A stretch of DNA of 64,000 nt, taken from assembly GCF_003096555.1 (NCBI RefSeq), contig NZ_QEKM01000001.1, positions 124,001 to 188,000 on the forward strand. Direction: 5' to 3'. Source of the DNA: Simplicispira sp. 125. GTDB lineage: Bacteria > Pseudomonadota > Gammaproteobacteria > Burkholderiales > Burkholderiaceae_C. Positions 13,922 through 24,047 of the stretch are shown piece after piece. The position numbers and the translations under genes are program-made. Below the pieces are notes generated by a model. That model made no database searches. It had not been told where the DNA came from and saw only the letters and a list, made by a program, of their open reading frames with translations. Each line of letters starts with the position of its first letter. Position 1 is the first letter of the stretch.

Positions 13922-14044
13922 CACCCCCCTGAGTCGCCTTTGGCGCCTTCCCCCCGCTCTCGCATCGCTGCGCGATGCGGGCAGGGGGACGCCCCCAGCG
14001 CGGCGGGGCGGCCCTTGCGCGGGGGCGCTGGTCTGGGCCGCGCC
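13922..14044. repeat. GC-rich intergenic repeat-like block
   Basis: The stretch following the E3 gene is made of short dyads (GTCGCCTTTGGCGCC, GCATCGCTGCGCGATGC, GGCGGGGCGGCCC) with no reading frame of coding character. Its architecture resembles intergenic repeat sequences I associate with Comamonadaceae genomes, but only one copy is present in this window. It separates the bkd operon from guaD and may cause termination. Confidence 0.45.
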
Positions 14045-14126
14045 AGTTTCGTGGGACGCGTGCATCTGCAAAACTGAGGAACTCCACCGGAGAAAAAAAG
14101 GGGTTGGCTCCGGTAAGCTTGCAGCC

Positions 14127-15422
14127 ATGCACCTCTACCGCTCTGCGCTGCTGCGCTTTACCGACGACGGCCAGGCTGTCTATGACGAGGATGGTCTGCT
14201 GGCCATCGGCCCCGATGCCCATGGCCGCCAGCGCGTGCAGGCGGCCGGTGCCTGGCAGCAGCTGTCGCCGCAGTTCGCGGGGCAGCCGGTCACGCACTTG
14301 CCAGGGCGCATCATTGCGCCCGGTTTTGTGGACATGCATGTCCACTACCCCCAGACGGATGTGATTGGCTCGCCCGCCGAGGGCTTGTTGCCCTGGCTAG
14401 AGAGCTACACCTTCCCCCAGGAAAAGCGCTTTGCCGCCCATGGCTACGCCACCCAGGTGGCGCAGTTCTTTTGCGATGAACTGCTGCGCAACGGCGTGAC
14501 GACGGCGCTGGCTTTTGCCACGTCGCACCCGGCGTCGGTCGATGCGTTGTTCACCGAGGCCCGCCAGCGGCAGTTGCGCCTGATCACGGGCAAGGTGCTG
14601 CAGGATCGCCACTCGCCCGATGGCGTGCGCGACGAAACCGAACAAAGCCTGCTCGATACCGAAGCCCTCATCCAGCGCTGGCATGGTGTGGACCGGCTGG
14701 GCTATGCCATTACGCCGCGCTTTGCCCCCACCAGCACTCCGGCGCAGTTGCGTGGTGCAGGTGAACTGGCGGCGCGCTATCCGGATGTGTGGATCCAGTC
14801 GCATGTGTCAGAAAATCTGGACGAAGTGCGCTGGGTGCGCGAGTTGTTCCCGCGTTCGCGCAGCTACTTGGCGGTGTACGACGACTTTGGCCTGATGCGC
14901 GAGCGCGCCGTGTATGCCCACTGCATCCACCTGGACGAGGCTGACCGCGCCCTGATGCGCGAGCGCCGCAGTGCTGCGGCCGTCAGCCCCACCAGCAATC
15001 TGTTCCTGGGAAGCGGTTTTTTTGACTACGCCGGGGCAGACTGCGCCGGTTTTGCCTATGGCCTGGCCAGCGATGTGGGCGGTGGCACCAGTTTTTCGCC
15101 GTTCCACACCATGCTGGCTGCCTACTATGTAGGCCGCACCGCGGTCGAGGGGCTGCAGACCAAGCAGGGTTTGAGCCTGTCGCCCCAACAACTGTGGTGG
15201 CAACATACGGCGGGCGCTGCCCGCGCGCTGGGCTTGCAGGGCGTGGTGGGTAACCTGCAGCCGGGGTGCGAGGGTGATTTCATCGTGCTCAACCCCCAGG
15301 CCACGCCGCTGCTGGCGCGGCGCACGGCCCAGGCGGGCAGTCTGAGCGAGTTGTTGTTTGCCATGATCGTGCTGGGCGATGATCGCCTGGTGGAACAAAC
15401 GGTCATTTCTCAAGCAAAATAG
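14127..15422 (+). CDS. guaD: Guanine deaminase
   Basis: A 431-residue amidohydrolase that converts guanine to xanthine. Metal ligands appear in PGFVDMHVHYPQTD (His71, His73), the conserved HVSENLDEV lies near residue 232, HCIHLDEADR near 269, and the catalytic SDVGGGTSFSPFHTM near 316. Length matches bacterial GuaD. It supports purine catabolism together with the nucleoside importer and add. Its last residues and stop codon (TAG at 15420-15422) are supplied by an adjoining palindromic element. Confidence 0.93.
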   Translation: MHLYRSALLRFTDDGQAVYDEDGLLAIGPDAHGRQRVQAAGAWQQLSPQFAGQPVTHLPGRIIAPGFVDMHVHYPQTDVIGSPAEGLLPWLESYTFPQEKRFAAHGYATQVAQFFCDELLRNGVTTALAFATSHPASVDALFTEARQRQLRLITGKVLQDRHSPDGVRDETEQSLLDTEALIQRWHGVDRLGYAITPRFAPTSTPAQLRGAGELAARYPDVWIQSHVSENLDEVRWVRELFPRSRSYLAVYDDFGLMRERAVYAHCIHLDEADRALMRERRSAAAVSPTSNLFLGSGFFDYAGADCAGFAYGLASDVGGGTSFSPFHTMLAAYYVGRTAVEGLQTKQGLSLSPQQLWWQHTAGAARALGLQGVVGNLQPGCEGDFIVLNPQATPLLARRTAQAGSLSELLFAMIVLGDDRLVEQTVISQAK

Positions 15423-15470
15423 GCTCCTAGCACTTGATCATCAAGCGCTGCTAGCTATCAAATAAGTAGT
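15414..15470. repeat. Palindromic element at the 3' end of guaD
   Basis: GGCTCCTAGCACTT, loop GATCAT, then CAAGCGCTGCTAGCTATCAA forms a hairpin matching the dispersed family. The TAG inside its left arm is the guaD stop codon, and the gene dcd begins 20 bases beyond. Confidence 0.8.
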
Positions 15471-15490
15471 ATTGTTGAGGAGCCTCCCGC

Positions 15491-16063
15491 ATGAGCATCA
15501 AGAGCGATAAATGGATCCGCCGCATGGCGTCCGAGCACGGCATGATTGAACCCTTCGAGCCCGGCCAGGTGCGCGAAGTCGATGGCAAGAAAATCATCAG
15601 TTACGGCACCAGCAGCTATGGCTATGACATCCGCTGTGCGCCCGAATTCAAGGTGTTCACCAACATCCACAGCACGGTGGTCGATCCAAAGAATTTCGAC
15701 GAAAAGAGTTTTGTCGATTTCCATGGCGAGAGCTGCATCATTCCGCCCAACAGCTTCGCGTTGGCGCGCACCATGGAGTATTTCCGCATCCCACGCAATG
15801 TGCTGACCATTTGCCTGGGCAAGAGCACCTACGCGCGTTGCGGCATCATCGTCAACGTCACGCCGTTCGAGCCCGAGTGGGAGGGTTATGTGACGCTGGA
15901 GTTTTCCAACACCACGCCGCTGCCGGCCAAGATTTACGCGGGCGAAGGCTGCGCCCAGGTGCTGTTCTTCGAGAGCGACAAGGACGATGTCTGCGAAGTC
16001 TCGTACAAGGACCGCGGTGGCAAATACCAGGGCCAGCATGGCGTGACCCTGCCCCGTGCTTAA
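15491..16063 (+). CDS. dcd: dCTP deaminase
   Basis: A 190-residue trimeric enzyme that converts dCTP to dUTP for thymidylate synthesis. Conserved parts are [13 protein letters not shown] at the start, [12 protein letters not shown] near residue 37, [12 protein letters not shown] near 113 with the arginine lid, [33 protein letters not shown] near 127-158 holding the catalytic glutamate, and the C-terminal [24 protein letters not shown] precedes the ATG. A different hairpin repeat follows the stop. Confidence 0.95.
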   Translation: MSIKSDKWIRRMASEHGMIEPFEPGQVREVDGKKIISYGTSSYGYDIRCAPEFKVFTNIHSTVVDPKNFDEKSFVDFHGESCIIPPNSFALARTMEYFRIPRNVLTICLGKSTYARCGIIVNVTPFEPEWEGYVTLEFSNTTPLPAKIYAGEGCAQVLFFESDKDDVCEVSYKDRGGKYQGQHGVTLPRA

Positions 16064-16065
16064 AG

Positions 16066-16170
16066 CGCCCACAAAACTCTGCTGGCGTCGTTGCCGCGTC
16101 TTGTCGTGCGACTCGTACTGCCTGCGACACAGCGCCTCGCCAGAACCGCTTCGCTGAGTTTTGTGATCCG
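16066..16170. repeat. Hairpin repeat related to the 101-bp repeat
   Basis: Outer arms ACAAAACTC (16071-16079) and GAGTTTTGT (16156-16164) are perfect complements, flanked by GCGCCC and CGCTCTTAA. The centre (GTCGTTGCCGCGTCTTGTCGTGCG, CTGCCTGCG) resembles the centre of the repeats at 3293 and 35759, while the arms differ. It fills the gap between dcd and the metallopeptidase gene. Confidence 0.65.
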
Positions 16171-16216
16171 CTCTTAAAAAATCCACCCGTCCAACAAGAA
16201 GCACCAGGAGAACGCC

Positions 16217-17086
16217 ATGAAATGGGAAGGTAACCGCCAGTCGGACAACGTGGAAGACCGGCGTGGCTCGGGCGGCGGCGGCATGCCTGTGTTTGGCGGA
16301 CGCAGCATCGGCATTGGCACCATCGTCGTTGCGCTCCTGGGTGGCTGGGTGCTGGGGATCAACCCCATGACCCTCCTGGGGCTGCTCAGCGGCGGCAACC
16401 CTGCGCAGGTGCAACAGGCACCGGCCCAGCGCCCGCCTGCGGACGACACCATGGCGCGGTTTGTGTCCACGGTGCTGGCCGATACCGAGGATGTGTGGAC
16501 CGATGTGTTTCGCCAGCAGGGCAGCAACTACCAGCAGCCGCGGCTGGTGCTGTTTCGCGGCGCCACGCCCACGGCCTGTGGCACGGGTCAGGCGGCGATG
16601 GGGCCGTTTTATTGTCCTGGCGATCGCAAGGTGTATATCGACCTGGGTTTTTATCAAACGCTCAAAGACCGCCTGGGCGCCCCGGGTGACTTTGCCCAGG
16701 CCTACGTGATTGCCCATGAGGTGGGCCACCATGTGCAGAACCTGCTGGGCATCAGCGCCAAGGTGGACCAGATGCGCGGGCGTGTCAGCCAGGCCGACTA
16801 CAACCGCCTCTCCGTCAAGCTGGAGTTGCAGGCCGACTGTTTTGCCGGAGTCTGGGCAAACCACGCCCAGCAAGCGCGCCAGATTCTGGAGCAGGGCGAT
16901 GTCGAAGAAGCCATGAACGCGGCAGCCAAAATTGGCGATGATGCTTTGCAGCGCGCGGGCGGCGGAGCCGTGGTGCCCGACAGCTTTACCCACGGCACCA
17001 GCGCGCAACGCCAGCGCTGGTTCAACACCGGGCTGCAGCAGGGCCACCTGAAGTCCTGCGACACCTTCGCGGCCCGCACGCTTTGA
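16217..17086 (+). CDS. Neutral zinc metallopeptidase, YpfJ/KPN_02809 family
   Basis: A 289-residue membrane-anchored protein. Residues 1-30 are a glycine-rich cytosolic segment, one helix follows (IGIGTIVVALLGGWVLGI, about 31-48), and the remainder is a periplasmic metallopeptidase domain with the zinc motif HEVGHHVQN near residue 166 and the downstream LELQADCFAG near 198 (third ligand region). AGGAGAACGCC gives a ribosome site. Physiological substrate is unknown for the family. Confidence 0.88.
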   Translation: MKWEGNRQSDNVEDRRGSGGGGMPVFGGRSIGIGTIVVALLGGWVLGINPMTLLGLLSGGNPAQVQQAPAQRPPADDTMARFVSTVLADTEDVWTDVFRQQGSNYQQPRLVLFRGATPTACGTGQAAMGPFYCPGDRKVYIDLGFYQTLKDRLGAPGDFAQAYVIAHEVGHHVQNLLGISAKVDQMRGRVSQADYNRLSVKLELQADCFAGVWANHAQQARQILEQGDVEEAMNAAAKIGDDALQRAGGGAVVPDSFTHGTSAQRQRWFNTGLQQGHLKSCDTFAARTL

Positions 17087-17132
17087 GCACCTGTTCGATG
17101 CGGGACAGGCTCTGACGCAGCGCAGCCGACCC

Positions 17133-19319
17133 ATGCCCAGTGCCATCGCCCGCCACCTGCGCCGCCGCCGTGCTGGCCAGGGGCCAGTCGAAGCCGCGGT
17201 GCCGCAAGGGCCCGCCCCGCCGCCCTCGGGCATGGCGGCTGCCTGGTCGGCGGCGGCAGTCACCGTGCCCCATGCTGTGGGTTTGGGGCTGCTGGCGTTT
17301 GCACCCCTGGCGGGTGACTATTCTTTGGCTGCGCTCGCTTTGTGGTCGGCCGCACTGCCCGGGTTGCTGCTGACCTTGGCGGCACCGCGCCCAGGCGTGG
17401 TGTATGCGCCCACCACCGTGGTGGCGCTGCTGTTTGCCGCCGTACTGGCCACGGCCCACGGCGCGGCACCGTCTCTGGGGCTGAGCGCACGGCAGGTGCT
17501 GGCGGTCAGTGGGGCTACGGTGGCGCTGGCCTTCGTTTTTCAGTGGTTGCTGGGCGTGCTGCGCATGGCCTCGGTGGCACGCTTTCTACCCATTTCGGTC
17601 ACGCACGGCTTTGCCGCCGGGGTGGGGCTGTCGATGGTCGTGGGCCAGGTGGCCAATGGTTTTGGCAGCGGGTCATTCAGCGAAGCGCGCATGGGCTGGC
17701 ATGCCGTGGCGGCGCTGGCGGTGGTGGGCCTGGCTTGGTGGCTGCGCGGGCGCTGGCCCCGTGCGCCGGGTCTGCTGACGGCGGTGGCCGTGGTGGCGCT
17801 TGCCGTCACACTGGCCGGGTTGTGGGGTGTGGGCCTGGACGCGGTGTTTGTTCCGGCGGCCCAGCCCAGCGCCTTTGCCGGGCCACTCTGGCCCGACTGG
17901 ACCGGGATTGCGTGGATTGCCGTGGCGCAGCAACACGGCCAGGCGCTGGTGGTGCTGGCGCTGCTGATGGCCTTGGTCAACAGCCTGGAAATCCTCATCT
18001 TCAACCAGGAGCTGGAGCTTGAGCACGGCCTGCGGGGCAATGCCAATGCGGCCTTGCGCCGTGAGAGCCTGCTGGGCATGGTGTGTGCGCTCGCCGGCAT
18101 GATTCCGGCGTCCACCAGCGCTTCGCGCTCACGCATCGTGCTGACCGAATCTGGCTCTGGGCGCAATGCCCCGCGCATGCATGCCGCCATCATGCTGGGC
18201 GTAGCGCTGACCGGGCCTTGGTGGCTGCACTGGGTGCCCATGGCTTGCTTGTCGGGCGGGTTGGTACTGGCGGGCTTGATGCAGGTGCCGCGTTTGATGT
18301 GGTCGGCGCAGTACGCCCGCAACTCGCGTCCCACCTGGGCGCAAAGCTGGCTGGTGGCGCTGGTGTTTGCCGTGATGGGCGGGGTGGTGGCGTTGGTCAC
18401 GGGCCTGGTGGTGGCCACTTTTGTGTTGCTGCGCGATTCGGCTACCAAGGTGCTGCGCCACGTGCGGCTTGATGGCGAACTGCGCTCGCGGCGTCTGCGC
18501 CGCGCGGCTTCGGACGGTTGGGTGACCCCGCGCATGAACCAGGTGGCGGTGTTTGAATTGCAGGGCGTCATGTCGTTTGGTGTGGCTGCGCACATGTCCG
18601 AGCAGGTGCGTCTGCGCCTGCTGCCGCGCCACCGATGGGTGATTCTGGATGCGGGCCGGGTGCCTGCCTGGGATAGCACCGCCCTGGCACAGCTGCGAGC
18701 GCTGTTGCGAGACCTTGATCAACAGGGCATCGCTGCCGCCATCGCCGCGCTCGATCCTCTGGCGGCGGTGCACGCGGGCGAAGGTGTGCGCGCTTTTGCG
18801 GACCTGGACCGCGCCCTCGAATGGGCTGAGGTGGCGATCCTCGCCCAGCGCCCGCTGGACCAACGGACACCGCGCGGCGGTAGCGACCCCTTGGGTGAAA
18901 TTGGTGAAGGCATGCAGCGCGACGCCCGTCTGGCCCTGGAAGCATTGCTGCTGCCCCATGTGGTGCCCGCGCAGGGCGTGGTGTTCAATGCGGGAGACCG
19001 GGATCGCGACCTGCTGGTGGTGGTGTCGGGCCACATCACTCTGTGCACGCACTGGCCGCCCGAACGCGGCTTGCGCCTGGCCACCGTGGGGCCGGGCATG
19101 GTGTTTGGCGAGATGGCGTTTCTCAATGGCGCCGAGCGCAGCGCCAGTGCCGGTGCCGAGCGTGGTGCCGCACGGTTGATGCGGCTGCCGCGCGAACGCT
19201 TTGACGGCTGGGCGCGCCAGTATCCCGAAGCGGGACTGATCCTCATGGAAAACCTGGCCCAAATGGGTGCACGGCGCCTGGCCGTGACCACACGGCAGCT
19301 GCGCTCTGTGTTGGAGTGA
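17133..19319 (+). CDS. SulP family anion transporter with STAS and cyclic-nucleotide-binding domains
   Basis: A 728-residue fusion. Residues about 45-430 are the multi-helix SulP transport domain (start VPHAVGLGLLAFAPLAG), about 465-570 a STAS domain (QVAVFELQGVMSFG, WVILDAGRVPAWDSTALAQL), and about 610-720 a Crp-like cNMP-binding domain (GVVFNAGDRDRDLLVVVSG, GPGMVFGEMAFLNGAERSAS). SulP proteins move sulfate, bicarbonate or dicarboxylates; the added cNMP domain suggests control by a nucleotide or a degenerate switch. It begins 46 bp after the peptidase gene and is probably co-transcribed. Substrate cannot be read from sequence. Confidence 0.85.
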   Translation: MPSAIARHLRRRRAGQGPVEAAVPQGPAPPPSGMAAAWSAAAVTVPHAVGLGLLAFAPLAGDYSLAALALWSAALPGLLLTLAAPRPGVVYAPTTVVALLFAAVLATAHGAAPSLGLSARQVLAVSGATVALAFVFQWLLGVLRMASVARFLPISVTHGFAAGVGLSMVVGQVANGFGSGSFSEARMGWHAVAALAVVGLAWWLRGRWPRAPGLLTAVAVVALAVTLAGLWGVGLDAVFVPAAQPSAFAGPLWPDWTGIAWIAVAQQHGQALVVLALLMALVNSLEILIFNQELELEHGLRGNANAALRRESLLGMVCALAGMIPASTSASRSRIVLTESGSGRNAPRMHAAIMLGVALTGPWWLHWVPMACLSGGLVLAGLMQVPRLMWSAQYARNSRPTWAQSWLVALVFAVMGGVVALVTGLVVATFVLLRDSATKVLRHVRLDGELRSRRLRRAASDGWVTPRMNQVAVFELQGVMSFGVAAHMSEQVRLRLLPRHRWVILDAGRVPAWDSTALAQLRALLRDLDQQGIAAAIAALDPLAAVHAGEGVRAFADLDRALEWAEVAILAQRPLDQRTPRGGSDPLGEIGEGMQRDARLALEALLLPHVVPAQGVVFNAGDRDRDLLVVVSGHITLCTHWPPERGLRLATVGPGMVFGEMAFLNGAERSASAGAERGAARLMRLPRERFDGWARQYPEAGLILMENLAQMGARRLAVTTRQLRSVLE

Positions 19320-19350
19320 CAGGGGAAAAGAGCCTGAAATGCCCTAAAAT

Positions 19351-19420
19351 AAAGCGTAACAAGCTATTGAAATTATAGCTAACCCTGGCGCAAAGTATTG
19401 CTGAGAGTCAGCGCCTGGGC
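19351..19420. repeat. Degenerate palindromic element upstream of rhlE
   Basis: AAGCTATTGAAATTATAGCT followed by CCTGGCGC and CAGCGCCTGG carries parts of the dispersed palindromic element, but in a scrambled form. It lies in the promoter region of rhlE. Confidence 0.35.
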
Positions 19421-19466
19421 GTAAAAAACCCCATTTCCGCCTCGCAGTGCGACAATAGCAGGCTAA

Positions 19467-20930
<1,464 letters not shown>

Positions 20931-20933
<3 letters not shown>

Positions 20934-20980
20934 AACGTCTCCAGCGCTTACCTATCAAGCGCTTCAAGCTATTAAAAACA
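20931..20980. repeat. Palindromic element after rhlE
   Basis: AAAACGTCTCCAGCGCTTA, loop, TCAAGCGCTTCAAGCTATTA and AAAACAG form a hairpin of the dispersed family. It begins at the rhlE stop codon and lies between convergent rhlE and apaH. Confidence 0.78.
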
Positions 20981-21012
20981 GAGTGTTTCAGGTGCCCGGC
21001 TTCTGCAGGGCA

Positions 21013-21852
21013 TCAGGGCACCTGTGCCTGCGGGCAGGGCACCTGCAGCAGTTCGCGGTCGGCCAGTGTGGCGCCAAAGCGCACGGCGCTCAAACTGCCG
21101 CCCCATACGCAGCCCGTGTCCATGCCCAGCAGGTCGCTGCGGTTGAGCCACCCCAATGTGGACCAATGGCCAAACGCCAGCAGCGTGCCCGCCGTGCGGC
21201 GGCCCGGGGCATCGAACCAGGGCACCAGTCCCGGCGGCGGGCTGGAGGCGCTCTCTGCACTCTCGAAATCCATGACCCCTTGCGGGGAACAAAAGCGCAA
21301 TCGCGTCAACGCATTGACGATCACGCGCAGGCGGTCGGTGCCGGTCAGCGCGTCGTCCCAGTGGTCGGGCTGGTTGCCATACATCTGTCGCAAAAAGGCG
21401 GGCAGGTCGGGCCCGCGCAGCACCGTGTGCACTTCGTCGGCCAATGCCAGGGTGTCGGCGGCGCTCCAGCTGGGCAGTACCCCCGCATGCACCATCAGCA
21501 AGGATTCGGCCCCATGCTGGTGATGGCGCGCCAGGGGCTGCTGGCGCAGCCAGCCCAGCAGCCGGTCGCTATCGTCGGCCTGCAGGATATTGGCCAGCGT
21601 GTCGCGGCGCGAGGGTGTGCGCACGCCATGGGCCGTGGCCAGCAGGTGCAGGTCGTGGTTGCCCAGCAGGCTGCGCAGTGCGCCATCGGCCGCAATGCAG
21701 CGGCGCAGCACCGCGGCCGACTGCGGCCCCCGGTTGACCAAATCGCCGAGCAGGTAAACGGTGTCGCGGCTGGGCGAGAAATCCATGCCATCGAGCAGGC
21801 GCTGCAGCGCAAGGTCGCAGCCCTGGATGTCCCCAATACAGTAAAGTGCCAT
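21013..21852 (-). CDS. apaH: Symmetrical bis(5'-nucleosyl)-tetraphosphatase
   Basis: A 279-residue metallophosphoesterase that splits Ap4A to two ADP. Metal-binding motifs are GDIQGC (7-12), GDLVNRGP near 36 and GNHDLH near 65. The start is the ATG at 21852, in the usual position for MALYCIGDIQGCD; a longer reading frame upstream overlaps the divergent gene and is not used. It is divergent from the CorC-like gene with a 24-bp gap. Confidence 0.93.
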   Translation of the reverse strand: MALYCIGDIQGCDLALQRLLDGMDFSPSRDTVYLLGDLVNRGPQSAAVLRRCIAADGALRSLLGNHDLHLLATAHGVRTPSRRDTLANILQADDSDRLLGWLRQQPLARHHQHGAESLLMVHAGVLPSWSAADTLALADEVHTVLRGPDLPAFLRQMYGNQPDHWDDALTGTDRLRVIVNALTRLRFCSPQGVMDFESAESASSPPPGLVPWFDAPGRRTAGTLLAFGHWSTLGWLNRSDLLGMDTGCVWGGSLSAVRFGATLADRELLQVPCPQAQVP

Positions 21853-21876
21853 GGTGTACTTTGTAACTTCTGATCC

Positions 21877-23175
21877 ATGGATTTTCTGCTGATTGCGCTG
21901 CTGACCCTTTTGAACGGTGTCTTTGCCATGTCGGAGCTTGCCCTGGCGTCGAGCCGCAAGGCCCGCCTGGCCGCCATGGCGCAGAGCGGCGACAAGGGGG
22001 CGCAGGCAGCGCTGGACTTGCTGGACAACCCCACGCAGTTCCTGTCGTCGGTCCAGGTGGGTATCACCTCCATCGGCATGATCAACGGCATCATTGGCGA
22101 GGCGGCGTTCAGCAGCAAGCTGGCGGCCTGGCTGCAGGGCCTGGGCGCAGCCGAGGGGGCTGCCAGTATTGCCGCCACGGCCCTTGTGGTGACCATCATC
22201 ACGTTCATCACCATCGTATTTGGCGAGCTCGTGCCCAAGCGCATCGGTCAGCTGTACCCCGAAACCGTTGCGCGTCTGGTGGCCCGTCCCATGACCTGGG
22301 TGGCCCGGATCGCCAAGCCTTTTGTGCGATTGCTGTCGCTGTCCACCCAGGGCGTGCTGGCCGTGCTGCGGGTGGACAACGCCGCCGCGCGCGCAGTGAC
22401 CGAGGAGGAAATCGTCGCCAGCCTGGCCGAAGGGCGCGATGCGGGCGTGATCGAGCACCACGAGCACCAGATGGTGCAGAACGTGTTCCATCTCGACGAC
22501 CGCCCGCTCACTTCCATCATGGTGCCGCGCAGCGATGTGCAGTGGCTCGATGCCAGCCACACCGTGGCGCAGGCCTTGCAACTGGCCAGTGCGGCCGGTG
22601 ACAAGGGGTCGCACTCGTGGTACCCCGTGTGTCGCAGTTCGCTGGACGATGTGGTGGGCGTGATCAGCGTTGCACGGCTGTTGGAGCTGGGCCTGCAATC
22701 CGAGGGGCAGATTGGCGACTATGCGCAGCCTGCCATATTCCTGCCTGAAACCCTCAGCGGCATGGAGTTGCTGGAGCAGTTTCGCGCCCGCTTGGGTCGC
22801 ATGGTGTTTGTGGTGGATGAATACGGCGTTCTGCAGGGGATCATGACACCGCGCGATCTGCTTGAAGCCATCACCGGCGAATTACAGCCCGGTGCCGCCA
22901 TCGATGCCTGGGCCGTGCAGCGCGAGGATGGCTCATGGTTGCTGGAAGGGCTGGTGCCCGTGGCTGAATTGAAAGCCCGGCTCGATATCCGCGACCTTCC
23001 CGAAGAAGACCGGGGTCGCTATAACACCTTGGCGGGATTATTGATGGCTGAATCGGGACGTTTGCCTGAAGTGGGCGAGCGCATTGCGTGTGCGGGCTGG
23101 ATATTCGAGGTGCTGGACCTTGATGGCAAGCGCATCGACAAGGTGCTTGCCATCAAGGAATCTGCATCGGCATAG
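21877..23175 (+). CDS. CorC/HlyC-type membrane protein (DUF21-CBS)
   Basis: A 432-residue inner-membrane protein: DUF21 transmembrane domain with about four helices (1-190), a pair of CBS domains (about 205-330; SIMVPRSDVQWLDA, GRMVFVVDEYGVLQGIMTPRDLL) and a C-terminal transporter-associated CorC/HlyC domain (about 345-425). The family is linked to magnesium or cobalt homeostasis; older annotations call it hemolysin, with little support. No ribosome site stands out before the ATG, which is close to divergent apaH. Confidence 0.86.
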   Translation: MDFLLIALLTLLNGVFAMSELALASSRKARLAAMAQSGDKGAQAALDLLDNPTQFLSSVQVGITSIGMINGIIGEAAFSSKLAAWLQGLGAAEGAASIAATALVVTIITFITIVFGELVPKRIGQLYPETVARLVARPMTWVARIAKPFVRLLSLSTQGVLAVLRVDNAAARAVTEEEIVASLAEGRDAGVIEHHEHQMVQNVFHLDDRPLTSIMVPRSDVQWLDASHTVAQALQLASAAGDKGSHSWYPVCRSSLDDVVGVISVARLLELGLQSEGQIGDYAQPAIFLPETLSGMELLEQFRARLGRMVFVVDEYGVLQGIMTPRDLLEAITGELQPGAAIDAWAVQREDGSWLLEGLVPVAELKARLDIRDLPEEDRGRYNTLAGLLMAESGRLPEVGERIACAGWIFEVLDLDGKRIDKVLAIKESASA

Positions 23176-23246
23176 GTGTTTTCAATATCCAGGGGTTTCT
23201 TTCTGACGCTTTACTTTCGGCGCCAGCAGATTATAAATATGCTGTA

Positions 23247-23252
23247 TATAAT
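23247..23252 (+). promoter_or_regulatory. AT-rich promoter of the H-NS-like gene
   Basis: The stretch around 23231-23256 is exceptionally AT-rich for this genome and contains TATAAT at 23247-23252. No clear -35 was found. Such AT-rich tracts are targets of H-NS itself, so autoregulation is possible. Confidence 0.4.
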
Positions 23253-23282
23253 GAATCGCGTTACCCCTCCACCTACCCATTG

Positions 23283-23579
23283 ATGAACACCATGAGCAAG
23301 TACAAAGAACTCCTAAAGCAGCGCGAAGCCCTTGAAAATGAAATCAATGAAGCCCGACGCCAGGAGTTGTCGGGTGCCATTGCGCAGGTGCGCGCATTGG
23401 TCGCCGAGTTTGATCTGACGCCCCAGGATGTCTTCCCCGCTGGACGGGCGCGCAGCGCTTCCAGTGGTACCAAGGTAGCCCCCAAGTACCGCGATCCGTC
23501 CACTGGGCAAACCTGGACAGGGCGTGGCAAGGCCCCTAAATGGATTCAAAACCAGGACCGGGCGCAATTCGCCATTTAA
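23283..23579 (+). CDS. H-NS-like nucleoid protein
   Basis: A 98-residue protein of the H-NS/BpH3 type common in Burkholderiales. Residues 1-45 form a helical, charged oligomerisation region (KYKELLKQREALENEINEA), and the C-terminus has the DNA-binding hook KYRDPSTGQTWTGRGKAPKW. It would silence AT-rich or foreign DNA. Start could be ATG 23283 or ATG 23292 (MSKYKELL); neither has a strong ribosome site. A perfect terminator follows. Confidence 0.86.
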   Translation: MNTMSKYKELLKQREALENEINEARRQELSGAIAQVRALVAEFDLTPQDVFPAGRARSASSGTKVAPKYRDPSTGQTWTGRGKAPKWIQNQDRAQFAI

Positions 23580-23580
23580 T

Positions 23581-23607
23581 AAAAACCCGCTTCGGCGGGT
23601 TTTTATT
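23581..23607 (+). terminator. Rho-independent terminator after the H-NS-like gene
   Basis: Stem AACCCGC / GCGGGTT with a stable TTCG tetraloop and a following T run, directly after the stop codon. Confidence 0.9.
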
Positions 23608-24047
23608 TGGCCGCAAGACATTCATTGCAGGAAATGGTATTGCGTTGTTGGATATCAGCGCCACCCCCACGGCATGCATTGAGGGGACGAATGCATTGTG
23701 CCAAGTCTCTCACTGCGTTCTATTTTTGACTTGCGATCACTGATGCGGTTCTTTAAGAGCTGATGCTTTGACTTCGCAAGTAAAGCGGAGGCACTGTATG
23801 CGTCAACGCACGCCAGATGAATCCCGCATGTATTGGTAAACGGGGTGGCGTCTGCAGGGCGGCAATCGATTCGTTTTTGAAGGGCCCGTCTTTTTGTGCT
23901 TCTGAGGGCAAGGCTTTGCGTGGTGTCCATGCGGGCGAAATGGCAGGTGCAGCGGATCAAAAATAAGCCCTGAAAATGGCTGGGCCATTGCACTCGGGCA
24001 CGGGAATGCCAGAATGGCCCCACCACTGCATTTCAGGAGTCAGCGCC
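23608..24047. promoter_or_regulatory. Intergenic region upstream of acnA
   Basis: About 440 bases with no gene recognised. Shortly before acnA there is a perfect 8-bp inverted repeat, GGGCCATT at 23982-23989 and AATGGCCC at 24013-24020, a candidate operator or leader hairpin. The remainder shows no coding pattern, tRNA or recognisable riboswitch. Confidence 0.4.

Noticed and set aside
21853..22698. N-terminal extension of apaH to 22698
   Set aside because: It runs antisense through the CorC/HlyC-like gene and ApaH enzymes begin at MALYCIGDIQGC.
23608..24047. Riboswitch or small RNA upstream of acnA
   Set aside because: Apart from an 8-bp inverted repeat, no fold resembling a known class could be recognised by eye; left as an ordinary intergenic region.
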